Shown here: positions 18,025 through 28,218 of the stretch, one piece after another
Layout of the letters: each line of letters begins with the position of its first letter
Numbering within the stretch: position 1 is the stretch's first letter
Assembly (NCBI RefSeq): GCF_035621475.1
Contig: NZ_CP141799.1
Coordinates: forward strand, 838,001-902,000
Length of the DNA stretch: 64,000 nt
Source: Pseudomonas paeninsulae
GTDB lineage: Bacteria; Pseudomonadota; Gammaproteobacteria; Pseudomonadales; Pseudomonadaceae
Direction of reading: 5' to 3'
Notes under the pieces: model-generated
Seen by the model: the letters and a program-made list of their open reading frames with translations, nothing else
Told to the model about the DNA's origin: nothing
Databases searched by the model: none
Program-made: the position numbers and the translations under genes

Positions 18025-18048
18025 ATTATGGACCTATCAGTCCGTAAT
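18025..18048. promoter_or_regulatory. Candidate TetR operator upstream of arsS
   Basis: Inverted repeat ATTATGGAC-N6-GTCCGTAAT, with one mismatch between nine-base arms, located eleven bases after the TetR stop codon and upstream of arsS. The related sequence in front of the TetR gene supports a shared regulator. Confidence 0.6.
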
Positions 18049-18082
18049 TGAGGGCGCCGTGCTCTGCCACAAGGCTCCCCGT

Positions 18083-18208
18083 ATGACCCCTGCCGTTGTC
18101 TTCGTTTTTTATGTGACGTTCACCGCTACCCAGGTCGTGCTCGGCCGACTGGCAGCACGCGGCGTCGACAAGGTGGCTGTACAGCGTTGGCAAGGCTCGG
18201 TTTTGTAA
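18083..18208 (+). CDS. Possible 41-residue membrane peptide upstream of arsS
   Basis: An ATG at 18083 opens a 41-codon frame ending with TAA at 18208. It encodes a hydrophobic first half (AVVFVFYVTFTATQVVLG) and a charged second half, which would fit a single-pass membrane peptide. No good ribosome site is seen, and the product matches nothing I recognise. It could be a leader peptide or chance. Confidence 0.25.
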   Translation: MTPAVVFVFYVTFTATQVVLGRLAARGVDKVAVQRWQGSVL

Positions 18209-18260
18209 CGCAGAGCCGCTTCGGCTCTCAAAGCAACAGTTCCCAAGAGTTTAGATTGTC

Positions 18261-19241
18261 ATGCTGCCCACCTTGCCCCTGCTTAATGCCCTGAGTTTTC
18301 CAGCGATTCACCGCGCGCAACTGCACGCTCTGCAGATCAACCTCACCTACCTGTGCAACCAGCGCTGCCTGCATTGCCATGTCAATGCCGGGCCGACCCG
18401 CACGGAGGCCATGACCGACGAGAGCCTGGCCTTGCTGCATCAGGTTATCGCCACTCATTCGGTGCAAACCCTCGACCTCACCGGCGGTGCCCCGGAGATG
18501 CATCCGCGCTTTCGCGAGCTGGTGATTTACGCCCGCAGCGAAGGGCTGCGGGTCATCGACCGCTGCAACCTGACGATTCTCTGCGAGCCGGGTTATGCAG
18601 ACCTGGCCGAGTTTCTCGCTGCGCAGGAGGTGGAAGTCACCGCCTCGTTGCCCTGCTACTCGCGGGAGAACGTCGACAAGCAGCGTGGCGATGGCGTCTT
18701 CGATGCCAGCATCGAGGGTCTGCAGCAGCTCAATCGGTTGGGCTATGGCGTCGAGGGTAGCGGCCTGATTCTGAATCTGGTGTTCAACCCGCAAGGCGCC
18801 AATCTGCCGCCGCCCCAGGCGCAGCTCGAGGCCGAGTTCAAAGAGCATCTGGCTGAGGACTTCGGCATTCACTTCAACCATCTGCTGACCATCACCAACC
18901 AGCCGATCGCGCGGTTTGGCAGCACCCTGGTGAGCAAGGGGCAATTCAACGGTTACATGCAGTTGCTGCGCGACAGCTACCGGCCGGAGAACCTCGATGA
19001 CTTGATGTGCCGCAGCGTGGTCAGTGTCGACTGGCAGGGCTATCTGTACGACTGCGACTTCAATCAGATGCTCGAGCTGCCGATGGCACTGCCCGAGTTG
19101 ATCGGTCGTGACCGTGCGCATCTGCGCGATTTGCTGCAGGCCACCAACCTGCACGGCAATCCCATCATCACCCGCGATCACTGCTACGCCTGCACCGCCG
19201 GTCAGGGTTCCAGCTGTGCTGGCGCATTGCAAAATCAATAA
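18261..19241 (+). CDS. arsS: ArsS-type radical SAM protein
   Basis: A 326-residue radical SAM enzyme of the 'arsenosugar biosynthesis' ArsS family. The [4Fe-4S]-SAM motif is C32-x3-C36-x2-C39 (CNQRCLHC), followed by the DLTGGAPEMHP segment. The C-terminal part is the DUF3641 domain; its extra cysteines, including C308, C311 and C319 (HCYACTAGQGSSC), are likely auxiliary cluster ligands. In the characterised arsenosugar route ArsS adds a 5'-deoxyadenosyl radical to a methylated arsenical. No arsM methyltransferase is in this window, so the natural substrate here is uncertain. It lies thirteen bases upstream of the next gene, in one operon. Confidence 0.87.
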   Translation: MLPTLPLLNALSFPAIHRAQLHALQINLTYLCNQRCLHCHVNAGPTRTEAMTDESLALLHQVIATHSVQTLDLTGGAPEMHPRFRELVIYARSEGLRVIDRCNLTILCEPGYADLAEFLAAQEVEVTASLPCYSRENVDKQRGDGVFDASIEGLQQLNRLGYGVEGSGLILNLVFNPQGANLPPPQAQLEAEFKEHLAEDFGIHFNHLLTITNQPIARFGSTLVSKGQFNGYMQLLRDSYRPENLDDLMCRSVVSVDWQGYLYDCDFNQMLELPMALPELIGRDRAHLRDLLQATNLHGNPIITRDHCYACTAGQGSSCAGALQNQ

Positions 19242-19254
19242 AGGAGCTGTCTGC

Positions 19255-21447
19255 ATGGACACGCGTAAGTCGGCCTTGTTGGCCATCATCCTGTTGCTGT
19301 TGACCAGTTTCTTCGTCTTCGACCTGAGCCAGTACCTCAGCCTCGCCAGCCTCAAGGCGCAGCAAGTGGCCCTTAACGCCCAGGTGCTCGCCAACCCCTG
19401 GCTGTCAGGCGGCCTGTTCTTCGTGCTCTATGTGCTGGTCACCGCGCTGTCATTGCCGGGTGCGGCCTTGATGACGTTGGTCGGCGGCGCCTTGTTCGGC
19501 TTGTTGGGCGGCACCTTGCTGGCTTCTTTCGCCTCCACCCTGGGCGCCACGCTGGCCATGCTCAGCAGTCGCCTGTTGCTGCGTGACTGGGTGCAGGCCA
19601 AGTTCAGCAAGCGCCTGGCCGGGATCAATCAGGGCATCGAACGCGAGGGTGCCTCCTACCTGTTCGCCCTGCGCCTGGTGCCGGTGTTTCCATTCTTCCT
19701 GATCAACCTGGCCATGGGCCTGACCAAATTGCCGGCGCGGACTTTCTGGTGGATTAGCCAGTTGGGCATGCTGCCGGGCACCCTGGTCTTCGTGAACGCT
19801 GGCCGTGAGTTGGCTCAGCTCGATTCGCTGGCCGGCATCCTCTCGCCAGGATTGATCGGTGCCTTCGTGCTGCTCGGCCTGTTGCCGATTATCTCGCGCA
19901 AGCTGCTGGAGCTGGTCAAGGCGCGCAAGGTCTACGCCGGCTGGCAGAAGCCCACGCGTTTCGACCGCAACCTGCTGGTGATCGGCGCCGGCTCTGGTGG
20001 CCTGGTGTCGGCCTATATCGCCGCCGCGGTGAAGGCCAAGGTGACCCTGATCGAAAAGCACAAGATGGGCGGCGACTGCCTGAATACCGGCTGCGTACCG
20101 TCCAAGGCGCTGCTGCGTTCGGCCAAGCTGGCCAACGAATTGAAGAAGGCCGAGCAGCTCGGTTTCAAGCCGATCAAGGCCGAAGTGGATTTCGCCGCGG
20201 TGATGCAGCGGGTGCAGCGGGTGGTGGCGGATATCGAGCCGCATGACTCGGTCGAGCGTTATACCCAGCTGGGTGTCGAGGTGTTGCAGGGCGAGGCGAA
20301 GATCACCTCGCCCTGGACGGTCGAGGTCAATGGTCAGAGCCTGAGTGCGCGCTCCATCGTCATCGCCACCGGTGCGCGCCCGCTGGTGCCGAAGATTCCG
20401 GGCATCGAACTGGTGGCTCCGCTGACCTCGGACAACGTCTGGGATCTGCGCGAGCAGCCTAAACGCTTGCTGGTGCTGGGGGGCGGGCCGATCGGTTGCG
20501 AACTGGCCCAGGCGTTCCAGCGCCTCGGCAGTGCGGTGACTCAGGTGGAGATGACCGAGCGCCTGCTGATTCGTGAGGATCTCGAGGCCAGCGAAGCGGT
20601 GATGGCCAGCCTGCGCCATGATGGCGTCGAGCTGCGCTTGCAGCACAAGGCGGTGCGTTTCGAGGTGGTTGACGGCCAGCGGCAGTTGATCTGCCAGAAC
20701 CTGATCGACAACCGCGAGGTCGTGTTGCCCTTCGATCAGGTGTTGCTGGCCCTGGGGCGGGTCGCCAACGTCAAGGGCTTCGGCGCCGAGGAACTCGGGC
20801 TGGAGGTGCGTAGCAACGGCACCCTGGAAACCAACGAGTTCCTCGCCACGCGCTTCCCCAATATTTTCGCGGTGGGCGATGTCACCGGGCCTTTTCAGTT
20901 CACCCACACCTCGGCGCATCAGGCCTGGTATGCGGCGGTGAACGGTTTGTTCGGCGGCTTCAAGCGCTTCAAGGTCGATTACCGGGTGATCCCCTGGGCG
21001 ACATTCACCGACCCCGAGGTGGCCCGCGTCGGCATCAACGAACAGGATGCCAAGGACCAGGGTATCGCCTATGAAGTCAGCCGCTTCGGCATCGATGAAC
21101 TGGACCGCGCGATTGCCGACGAGGCCGCCCATGGCTACGTCAAGGTGCTGACCGTGCCGGGCAAGGATCGCATCCTCGGGGTGACCATCGTCGGCGAGCA
21201 TGCCGGCGAGCTGATCGCCGAATACGTCGCGGCCATGAAGCACGGTTACGGGTTGAACAAGGTCCTGGGCACCATCCACATCTACCCGACGATGGCCGAG
21301 GCGAACAAGTACGTGGCCGGCGAATGGAAGCGTGCCCATGCCCCGGCCAGCGCCTTGCGCTGGCTGGCCAGGTTCCATCAATGGCGCCTGGGCGCGGCTG
21401 AAGGCGCTGGTAGCACCCAGCAGGCAGCCAATGACAAGGCCGGGTGA
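19255..21447 (+). CDS. TVP38/TMEM64 membrane domain fused to a disulfide-type FAD oxidoreductase
   Basis: The ATG at 19255 has AAGGAG upstream and gives 730 residues. Residues 1-225 form a TVP38/TMEM64 (DedA/VTT) multi-helix membrane domain, including FALRLVPVFPFFLINLAMG. From about 238 the protein is a class I pyridine-nucleotide disulfide oxidoreductase: FAD site GAGSGG (244-249), redox disulfide CLNTGC (275-280), an NAD(P) site LGGGPIGCE, and the C-terminal dimerisation domain with HIYPTMAE. It resembles mercuric reductase but lacks the N-terminal metal-binding domain and the C-terminal Cys pair. It should shuttle reducing power at the inner membrane for the ArsS pathway. Confidence 0.88.
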   Translation: MDTRKSALLAIILLLLTSFFVFDLSQYLSLASLKAQQVALNAQVLANPWLSGGLFFVLYVLVTALSLPGAALMTLVGGALFGLLGGTLLASFASTLGATLAMLSSRLLLRDWVQAKFSKRLAGINQGIEREGASYLFALRLVPVFPFFLINLAMGLTKLPARTFWWISQLGMLPGTLVFVNAGRELAQLDSLAGILSPGLIGAFVLLGLLPIISRKLLELVKARKVYAGWQKPTRFDRNLLVIGAGSGGLVSAYIAAAVKAKVTLIEKHKMGGDCLNTGCVPSKALLRSAKLANELKKAEQLGFKPIKAEVDFAAVMQRVQRVVADIEPHDSVERYTQLGVEVLQGEAKITSPWTVEVNGQSLSARSIVIATGARPLVPKIPGIELVAPLTSDNVWDLREQPKRLLVLGGGPIGCELAQAFQRLGSAVTQVEMTERLLIREDLEASEAVMASLRHDGVELRLQHKAVRFEVVDGQRQLICQNLIDNREVVLPFDQVLLALGRVANVKGFGAEELGLEVRSNGTLETNEFLATRFPNIFAVGDVTGPFQFTHTSAHQAWYAAVNGLFGGFKRFKVDYRVIPWATFTDPEVARVGINEQDAKDQGIAYEVSRFGIDELDRAIADEAAHGYVKVLTVPGKDRILGVTIVGEHAGELIAEYVAAMKHGYGLNKVLGTIHIYPTMAEANKYVAGEWKRAHAPASALRWLARFHQWRLGAAEGAGSTQQAANDKAG

Positions 21448-21604
21448 CCTCCCCGGTCGAGGTGCTGCGCGTCAGCAGCAGCGGCAGGCCCGCTGCGCCT
21501 GGGGCCTCTTGCCCATATTGGAAATACCCTCACTTACACGCCACGACGGCCGTGTAGCAACTCAAGGCCGGGCCACAAGCCCGGCCCTAATAGGAAAGTT
21601 CGTT

Positions 21605-22018
21605 ATGAAAATCTGGACTCTGTTGTTCCTTCGCCTGTCGATTGGCTGGCTATTGGTTATTTGGGGGGCCGACAAAGTATTCAACGTCGCGCACGGCATG
21701 GCGGTGGCCAACAAGTTCTACTTCGACTTCCTCAGTATCGAGAGTGTGCTGCGTGTCGGCGGCGTGCTGCAGATGCTGGTCGGTTTGGCCGTGGTGCTGG
21801 GTTTCGCGCGGCGCTGGGTCTATCCGGCGCAAGTGCTGTTTAACGGCGCCTCGCTGTTTGCCGTGATGCAGTCGGTGATCGATCCCTGGGGCTGGGTATT
21901 CGAAGGCAGCAACGTGCTGTTCTATCCCTCGCTGATCATCTTTGCCGGCAGCCTGTTGCTGATCGCCTTCCGCGACCAGGACCGACTGGCGTTGGATGCC
22001 GGTTTTTCAGGCAAATAA
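21605..22018 (+). CDS. DoxX-like small membrane protein
   Basis: A 137-residue protein with four predicted membrane helices, beginning MKIWTLLFLRLSIGWLLVIWG after an AGGAAA ribosome site. The layout fits the DoxX/DoxD-like superfamily of quinone-interacting membrane proteins. It lies about 160 bp downstream of the TVP38 fusion on the same strand and is probably part of the ArsS operon or a read-through partner. Its activity is unknown. Confidence 0.78.
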   Translation: MKIWTLLFLRLSIGWLLVIWGADKVFNVAHGMAVANKFYFDFLSIESVLRVGGVLQMLVGLAVVLGFARRWVYPAQVLFNGASLFAVMQSVIDPWGWVFEGSNVLFYPSLIIFAGSLLLIAFRDQDRLALDAGFSGK

Positions 22019-22110
22019 ATTCGTAACAGGCATTCAGGTGCTGACTCAAGCAGGGTCAGCACACAAAAACCGCTGGCATTGGCATTACACCAAGAACTGG
22101 AGTAACCGCA

Positions 22111-22302
22111 ATGCACGTGATCACGTTGGGTACTGCCGCCTTGGTAGTGTCGGCAGTCACCATGAAAATGGCCGTGGCTAGCCTGCAAGCCGACTGCAAA
22201 GGCTGCATCGAAGACAACCTCCTCAGTCTTATCAACCGAACCTGCTACGTGTCCGGCATGCGCTGCCCGGTGGTTCATCCCAGCAAACCGATCAACCCAT
22301 AA
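22111..22302 (+). CDS. Small cysteine-containing hypothetical protein
   Basis: A 63-residue ORF with GGAG seven bases before its ATG. A hydrophobic N-terminal stretch (ITLGTAALVVSAVTM) could be a signal peptide or membrane anchor. Four cysteines follow in a CxxC plus two singles pattern (DCKGCIEDN, RTCYVSGMRC), suggesting a disulfide-bonded periplasmic peptide or a metal site. It follows the DoxX gene on the same strand. I do not recognise a family. Confidence 0.5.
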   Translation: MHVITLGTAALVVSAVTMKMAVASLQADCKGCIEDNLLSLINRTCYVSGMRCPVVHPSKPINP

Positions 22303-22388
22303 CCGGTACATCGCCTTTCATAGACACGGTCGCCGGGACGGGCCGGTTCCCCCGTTCTGCACGATCCGCACCTGCTCGTGGATGAGCC

Positions 22389-23840
22389 TCAACCCTCCGC
22401 TGGCGCCGCTGGCACGAGCGCGGCCTGGCCGGTGCGTTCACGCCAGCCACCGCCGAGCGCCTTGTACAGGTTCACTTCGCTAGCCAGTTGCGCCAGGCGA
22501 TTGATGATCAACTCCTGCTGCGCGCTGAACAGCGAGCGCTGGGCATCGAGGAAGGTCAGGTTGCTGTCGATGCCGACGCGGTAGCGGCGCTCAGCCAGGC
22601 GGTAGTAATCCTGATTGGCTACGACCAGATCGCGCTGGGCCTGCAGTTGCTGATGGTAGGTCTGGCGTGCCGCCAGGCCGTCGGCAACCTCCTGGAAGGC
22701 GGTCTGGATGGTCTTCTCGTAGCGAGCCACGCTGATGTCTTTCTGGACTTTCGAGTAATCCAGGCTGGCGCGCAGGCTGCCCGCATTGAAGATCGGCAGG
22801 CTGATCTGCGGCTGGAACAACCAGGTGCCCGAGCCGCCGCTGAATAACCCGGAGAGGTCGGGGCTGAGGCTGCCGGCATTGGCGGTCAGGCTGATGCGCG
22901 GGAAGAATGCCGCACGCGCCGCGCCGATATTGGCGTTGGCGGCCTTGAGCAGGTGCTCGGCTTCGAGAATGTCCGGGCGGCGTTGCAGCAGGTCTGACGG
23001 CAGCCCGGCCGGCACCTGGCTGAGCAGGTCGGCGTCGAGTGCTTGACTGGCTGGCAGCTCCGCCGGCAGGCCGCTACCCAGGAGCAAGGTGAGGCCGTTG
23101 CGGTCTTGCGCGACCAGGCGCTGGTATTGCGCCAGTTTGACCCTGGCCCCTTCGACCGAGGTGCGCGACTGGCTCAAGTCGAGCGCCGAAGCCACGCCGA
23201 TCGCATTACTGCGCACGGTCAACTGGTGGCTTTGCTCGAAGGCCTTGAGGGTGTCTTGCGTCAGCCCCAGCAGGGCTTGATCGGCCTGCCAGGTCAGGTA
23301 GGCATTGGCGACACTGGCGACCAGGCTGATTTGCGTGGAACGGCGCGCTTCCTCACTGGAAAAATAGGTTTCCAATGCCTCTTGGCTAAGGCTGCGCACG
23401 CGGCCGAACAGGTCCAACTCATAGGCACTGACGCCGAGGGTCGCCGAATACTGGCTGCTGATCCCGGCGCGGCCGGTTTGCCCAACGTCCGCCGGCAGGC
23501 GTTGCCGGCTGCCACTGCCATCTGCGCTGACCGCAGGCAGCAAGTCCGCGCGCTGGATGCGGTATTGCGCGCGGTAGGCCTCGATATTCAAGGCGGCGAT
23601 GCGCAAGTCGCGGTTATTCACCAGGGCGCTTTCGATCAGCTGCTGCAAGGCCGGGTCACGGAAGAACTGGCGCCAGCCTTGTTCGGCGGCGGCGATGTCG
23701 GCCGACTCGGTTGGCGAGTAGGCCTGGCCTTGTGGCCACTGGCTGGCCACCGGTGCAGGTGGTTGCTGGTAATCGGGTATCAGCGAGCAGCCACTGAGCA
23801 GCAGGGTGGCGACTGCGATGCAGACTAAGGACGTGTTCAT
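22389..23840 (-). CDS. ttgC: RND efflux outer-membrane channel (TtgC/OprM type)
   Basis: A 483-residue outer-membrane factor lipoprotein of the NodT/OprM family. The lipobox LSGC places the lipidated Cys at residue 18. Two internally repeated coiled-coil segments follow ([33 protein letters not shown] and [33 protein letters not shown]), the classic OEP repeats. It is last in the ttgABC operon, and its start overlaps the end of ttgB by four bases. It forms the exit duct of the pump. Confidence 0.92.
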   Translation of the reverse strand: MNTSLVCIAVATLLLSGCSLIPDYQQPPAPVASQWPQGQAYSPTESADIAAAEQGWRQFFRDPALQQLIESALVNNRDLRIAALNIEAYRAQYRIQRADLLPAVSADGSGSRQRLPADVGQTGRAGISSQYSATLGVSAYELDLFGRVRSLSQEALETYFSSEEARRSTQISLVASVANAYLTWQADQALLGLTQDTLKAFEQSHQLTVRSNAIGVASALDLSQSRTSVEGARVKLAQYQRLVAQDRNGLTLLLGSGLPAELPASQALDADLLSQVPAGLPSDLLQRRPDILEAEHLLKAANANIGAARAAFFPRISLTANAGSLSPDLSGLFSGGSGTWLFQPQISLPIFNAGSLRASLDYSKVQKDISVARYEKTIQTAFQEVADGLAARQTYHQQLQAQRDLVVANQDYYRLAERRYRVGIDSNLTFLDAQRSLFSAQQELIINRLAQLASEVNLYKALGGGWRERTGQAALVPAAPAEG

Positions 23841-26800
23841 TGGGCCGCCTCCTCGACGAGTGTTGTGCGCGTCTTGCGCTGGAACAGCGAAGAGACGCTG
23901 ACGAAGAACAGGGGAACCCAGAAAATCGCCAGAATGGTTGCGGTGGTCATGCCGCCGATCACCCCGGTACCGATGGCGTGCTGGCTGCCTGAGCCGGCGC
24001 CGCTGGAAATGGCCAGCGGCACCACGCCGAGGCCGAACGCCAGCGAGGTCATGATGATGGGGCGCAAGCGCATGCGGCAGGCTTCGATCGCCGCCTCGGT
24101 CAAGCTGCGCCCTTGTTCGTGCAGTTCCTTGGCGAACTCGACGATCAGGATGGCGTTCTTCGCCGCCAGGCCAATGGTCGTCAGCAAGCCGACCTGGAAG
24201 TACACGTCGTTCGACAGCCCGCGCAGGCTGGTGGCCGCGAGGGCGCCGATGACGCCCAGGGGCACCACCAACATCACCGCAATCGGGATCGACCAGCTTT
24301 CATACAGGGCTGCCAGGCAGAGAAACACCATCAGCAGCGAGAGCGCATAAAGGGCCGGCGCTTGCGAACCGGACAGGCGCTCCTCGTAGGACAGTCCGGT
24401 CCAGGAAAAGCCGATGCCCGCCGGTAGTTTCTGCGCCAACGCTTCGACTTCCGCCATGGCCTCGCCGGAGCTGTAACCGGGTGCGGGTGTACCGAGAATT
24501 TCCACGGCCGCGACCCCGTTGAAACGAGTCAGTTTGGGCGCGCCATAAATCCATTCGCCAGTGGCAAAGGCCGAGAAAGGCACCATCTCGCCGCTGTCGT
24601 TGCGCACGTACCACTTGTTCAGGTCTTCCGGGCTCATGCGCGAGCTGGACTGGCCCTGGATGTACACCTTCTTCACCCGTCCGCGGTCGATGAAGTCGTT
24701 GACGTAGCTGCCACCCAAGGCAATCGACAGGGTCTGGTTGATGTTCGTCAGGGTCACGCCGAGGGCGCGGGCACGTTCGTCGTCGATGCTCAGTTGGTAC
24801 TGCGGCTCATCGTCCAGCCCGTTCGGTCGCACGCCAGCCAGCACTTTGCTTTGCGCGGCCATGCCAAGGAACTGGTTGCGCGCGGCCATCAGTTTGTCGT
24901 GGCCGACCCCGGCGCGATCCTGGAGGAACACGTCGAAGCCGCTGGCGTTGCCCAATTCCATGACCGCCGGTGGTACGAAGGCGAACACCATGGCGTCGCG
25001 CAAACTGAAGAAATGCTGTTGCGCGCGTTGCGCCAGATTGAACACGCTGTTCTCCGCGGAGCGCTCGCCCCAGGGCTTGAGCATGATGAAGGCCATGCCC
25101 GAACTCTGACCACGACCGGCGAAGTTGAAGCCGGTAACGGTGAATACCGAGCTGACCGCATCCGCCTCTTCGCTGAGCAGGTGGCTACGCATCTCGTCGA
25201 CCACCACCTGGGTACGTTCTGCGGTGGATCCCGCTGGCGTTTGCACCTGGGCGAAGAGCACGCCTTGATCCTCTTCCGGGAGGAAGGCGGTGGGGATGCG
25301 GGTAAACAGCACGACCATGCCGACGATGATCAGCAGGTAGGCCAGCAGGTATGGCAGCTTGTGCCGCAGCATGCTCGCGACACCTCGCTCGTAGCGTTGT
25401 ACGCCGCGGTCGAAGCTGCGGTTGAACCAGCCGAAGAAGCCGCGCTTGGGCGCATGCTCGCCTTTGCCAATCGGCTTGAGCAGGGTCGCGCACAGCGCCG
25501 GGGTGAAAATCAGCGCGACCAGCACCGACAGCACCATGGCCGAGACGATGGTGATGGAGAACTGCTGGTAGATCACCCCGGTGGAGCCGCTGAAGAACGC
25601 CATCGGCAGCAGTACGGCAGTCAAGACCAGGCCGATGCCGATTAGCGCGCCCTGAATCTGGCCCATGGATTTACGCGTGGCTTCTTTCGGCGACAGGCCT
25701 TCTTCGGCCATGACCCGTTCGACGTTCTCCACCACGACGATGGCATCGTCCACCAGCAGGCCGATCGCCAGCACCATGCCGAACATGGTCAGGGTGTTGA
25801 TGCTGAAACCGAAGGCGGCGAGCACGCCGAAGGTGCCGAGCAGTACCACCGGTACCGTCATGGTGGTAATCAGCGTGGCCCGGAAGTTCTGCAAGAACAG
25901 GTACATCACCAGGAACACCAGGGCGATGGCTTCGAGCAGGGTGTACACCACGCCGGAGATCGACTCGGTGACCACCGGTGTGGTGTCGTACGGGAACACC
26001 ACTTCCACGCCTTGCGGGAAGAACGGCTCCAGCTCGGCAATAGTGGCGCGCAGGGCCTTGGCGGTTTCCAGCGCGTTGGCGCCGGTCGCCAGCTTGACGG
26101 CCAGGCCAGACGCCGGCTTGCCGTTGAACTGGGCACTGATACCGTAGTTTTCGCCGCCCAAGGTCACCTCGGCCACATCGCCGAGGCGCACTTGCGAGCC
26201 ATCCGGGTTGACTTTGAGCAGGATGGCGTCGAATTGCTCGGCGCTCTGCAGGCGGGTCTTGCCGATGATGGTGGCGTTCAATTGCTGGCCTTGCACGGCC
26301 GGCAAGCCGCCGAGCTGGCCCGAGGATACCTGGACGTTCTGTGCGGTGATGGCGTTTTTCACATCCACCGGGGTCAGCTGGAAGTTGTTCAGCTTGGCCG
26401 GGTCGAGCCAGATGCGCATGGCGTACTGGGCGCCGAACACCTGGAAGTCACCGACGCCGGCAGTGCGCGAGATAGGGTCCTGCATGTTGGAGACGATGTA
26501 GTTGGCCAGGTCGTCCTTGGTCATGCTGCCGTCCTGGGAGACCAGGCCGATCACCATCAGGAAGTTCTTGACCGCCTTGGTCACGCGGATGCCTTGCTGC
26601 TGAACTTCTTGCGGCAGTAGCGGGGTGGCCAGATTGAGCTTGTTCTGCACCTGCACCTGGGCTGTGTCCGGGTTGGTGCCCTGGTTGAAGGTGGCGGTGA
26701 TGGCCATGCTGCCGTCGGAATTACTTTCCGAGGTGACATAGCGCAAGTTGTCGATGCCATTGAGCTGTTGCTCGATCACTTGCACCACCGTGTCCTGCAC

Positions 26801-26968
26801 CGTCTGCGCGGACGCGCCAGGGTAGTTCACGGCGATGGCGATGGCCGGCGGGGCGATGCTCGGGTATTGGTTGATGGGCAACTTGAGCAGCGACAGCGCT
26901 CCGACCAGCATGATGACCAGGGCAATTACCCAGGCGAAAATCGGCCGATCGATAAAGAATTTCGACAT
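23837..26968 (-). CDS. ttgB: RND efflux inner-membrane transporter (TtgB/MexB type, HAE1)
   Basis: A 1043-residue proton-driven multidrug transporter, full length for AcrB/MexB/TtgB. It starts [20 protein letters not shown]. The proton relay pair of adjacent aspartates is in [16 protein letters not shown] (around residue 407). The second half repeats the fold, ending with [13 protein letters not shown] and the terminal helix. It exports solvents, antibiotics and phenolics directly to the outer membrane with TtgA and TtgC. A four-base gap separates it from ttgA. Confidence 0.94.
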   Translation of the reverse strand: MSKFFIDRPIFAWVIALVIMLVGALSLLKLPINQYPSIAPPAIAIAVNYPGASAQTVQDTVVQVIEQQLNGIDNLRYVTSESNSDGSMAITATFNQGTNPDTAQVQVQNKLNLATPLLPQEVQQQGIRVTKAVKNFLMVIGLVSQDGSMTKDDLANYIVSNMQDPISRTAGVGDFQVFGAQYAMRIWLDPAKLNNFQLTPVDVKNAITAQNVQVSSGQLGGLPAVQGQQLNATIIGKTRLQSAEQFDAILLKVNPDGSQVRLGDVAEVTLGGENYGISAQFNGKPASGLAVKLATGANALETAKALRATIAELEPFFPQGVEVVFPYDTTPVVTESISGVVYTLLEAIALVFLVMYLFLQNFRATLITTMTVPVVLLGTFGVLAAFGFSINTLTMFGMVLAIGLLVDDAIVVVENVERVMAEEGLSPKEATRKSMGQIQGALIGIGLVLTAVLLPMAFFSGSTGVIYQQFSITIVSAMVLSVLVALIFTPALCATLLKPIGKGEHAPKRGFFGWFNRSFDRGVQRYERGVASMLRHKLPYLLAYLLIIVGMVVLFTRIPTAFLPEEDQGVLFAQVQTPAGSTAERTQVVVDEMRSHLLSEEADAVSSVFTVTGFNFAGRGQSSGMAFIMLKPWGERSAENSVFNLAQRAQQHFFSLRDAMVFAFVPPAVMELGNASGFDVFLQDRAGVGHDKLMAARNQFLGMAAQSKVLAGVRPNGLDDEPQYQLSIDDERARALGVTLTNINQTLSIALGGSYVNDFIDRGRVKKVYIQGQSSSRMSPEDLNKWYVRNDSGEMVPFSAFATGEWIYGAPKLTRFNGVAAVEILGTPAPGYSSGEAMAEVEALAQKLPAGIGFSWTGLSYEERLSGSQAPALYALSLLMVFLCLAALYESWSIPIAVMLVVPLGVIGALAATSLRGLSNDVYFQVGLLTTIGLAAKNAILIVEFAKELHEQGRSLTEAAIEACRMRLRPIIMTSLAFGLGVVPLAISSGAGSGSQHAIGTGVIGGMTTATILAIFWVPLFFVSVSSLFQRKTRTTLVEEAAQ

Positions 26969-26971
26969 GGT

Positions 26972-28126
26972 TTACTCCCCCTGGCCGCCAATTTTTGCGG
27001 TGCTCGAGACCAGCGGCGTTTTGGCGGCCTGGACATTGCTCGCTGCGCTGACGCTGACTTGGTCGCCGGGCTTGATGAATTGCAGACCCTCGGTGATCAA
27101 GCGATCGCCGCTGTTCAGGCCTTGGTTGATCAGCCATTGATTGCCGATGGTGCGGTCGGCCTTGAGCTCACGCAGTTCGACCTTGTTGTCCTGGTTGACC
27201 ACCAGCGCTGTGGGCTGGCCTTTCAGGTCATGGGTCACGCCTTGTTGCGGGGCGAGAATCGCCTCGCGGTTGACCCCGGCCTGCAGCTGGGCGTGGACAA
27301 ACATGCCCGGCAACAGGTCGTGGTTCGGATTGGGGAACACCGCGCGCAGGGTCACCGAGCCAGTGCCTTCGGCGACCGAGACTTCGGAAAACTCGAGCTG
27401 GCCAAGCTCCGCGTATTCGCTGCCGTCCTCCAGGATCAGCTTGACCCGGGCGGCATTCTCACCGGCTTTCTGCAACTGGCCGCTGGCCAGTTCACGGCGC
27501 AGCTTGAGCATCTCCACCGATGACTGGGTGACGTCGACATACATCGGGTCGAGTTGCTGGATCACCGCCATGGCGTTGCTCTGGCCATTGCTGACCAGGG
27601 CGCCTTCGGTGATCGCCGAGCGGCCGATGCGCCCGGCGATCGGCGCCAGAACCTTGGTGTAACGCAGATCGATCTGCGCACGCTGCAGGACAGCTTCCGC
27701 CTGCAGGCGTTTGGCTTGCGCCTCGTCGAATTCCTGGCGGCTAACGGCCTGTTCGTCGACCAACAGCTTGTAGCGATCGGCCAGGGATTTGCTCGACTGC
27801 AGCGAGGCTTGCGCGCTTTTCAGGGTCACGGCATAGGTCGAAGGGTCGATCTGGTAAAGCTGCTGGCCGGCTTTTACTTCGCGGCCCTCGGTGAACAGGC
27901 GCTTGAGAATGATGCCGTTGACCTGTGGGCGCACTTCGGCAATGCGGTATGCGGCGGTGCGTCCCGGTAGCTCGGAGGTCAGGGTAAAGGCTTGCGGTTG
28001 CAGGGTGACTACACCGACTTGAGGCAGTGGTGCGGCAGGGGCCGCTTCTTCCTGTTGGCAGCCGCTGAGCAGTGCGGTCAAGGCAACGGCGGTGGCCAGC
28101 GCGGGGAAAACTGGATTGAATCGCAT
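26972..28126 (-). CDS. ttgA: RND efflux periplasmic adaptor (TtgA/MexA type)
   Basis: With the ATG at 28126 (GAGG upstream) the adaptor has 384 residues. A lipobox LSGC gives lipidated Cys23. The lipoyl and hairpin parts read ILKRLFTEGREVKAGQQLYQIDPSTYAVTLKSAQASL, and LRYTKVLAPIAGRIGRS starts the second lipoyl half. It bridges the inner-membrane pump and the outer-membrane channel. It is first in the operon and divergent from ttgR. Confidence 0.93.
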   Translation of the reverse strand: MRFNPVFPALATAVALTALLSGCQQEEAAPAAPLPQVGVVTLQPQAFTLTSELPGRTAAYRIAEVRPQVNGIILKRLFTEGREVKAGQQLYQIDPSTYAVTLKSAQASLQSSKSLADRYKLLVDEQAVSRQEFDEAQAKRLQAEAVLQRAQIDLRYTKVLAPIAGRIGRSAITEGALVSNGQSNAMAVIQQLDPMYVDVTQSSVEMLKLRRELASGQLQKAGENAARVKLILEDGSEYAELGQLEFSEVSVAEGTGSVTLRAVFPNPNHDLLPGMFVHAQLQAGVNREAILAPQQGVTHDLKGQPTALVVNQDNKVELRELKADRTIGNQWLINQGLNSGDRLITEGLQFIKPGDQVSVSAASNVQAAKTPLVSSTAKIGGQGE

Positions 28127-28218
28127 GGGAGCCTCGGTCAGGAACGTGGCAAGACGCTTGAGCAAAATGCCAGTGACAAATTTGGATGAGAAGTTGGATA
28201 AGTAGCCTACTAATCAAT

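Noticed and set aside
19450..21381. 643-codon open frame on the minus strand opposite the TVP38/oxidoreductase fusion
   Set aside because: Composition rich in His, Gln and Arg without motifs, typical of antisense frames in GC-rich DNA; the plus strand has clear FAD and CLNTGC motifs.
19255..21447. Mercury resistance (merA)
   Set aside because: No metal-binding N-terminal domain, no C-terminal vicinal cysteines, and no merR/merT/merP neighbours.
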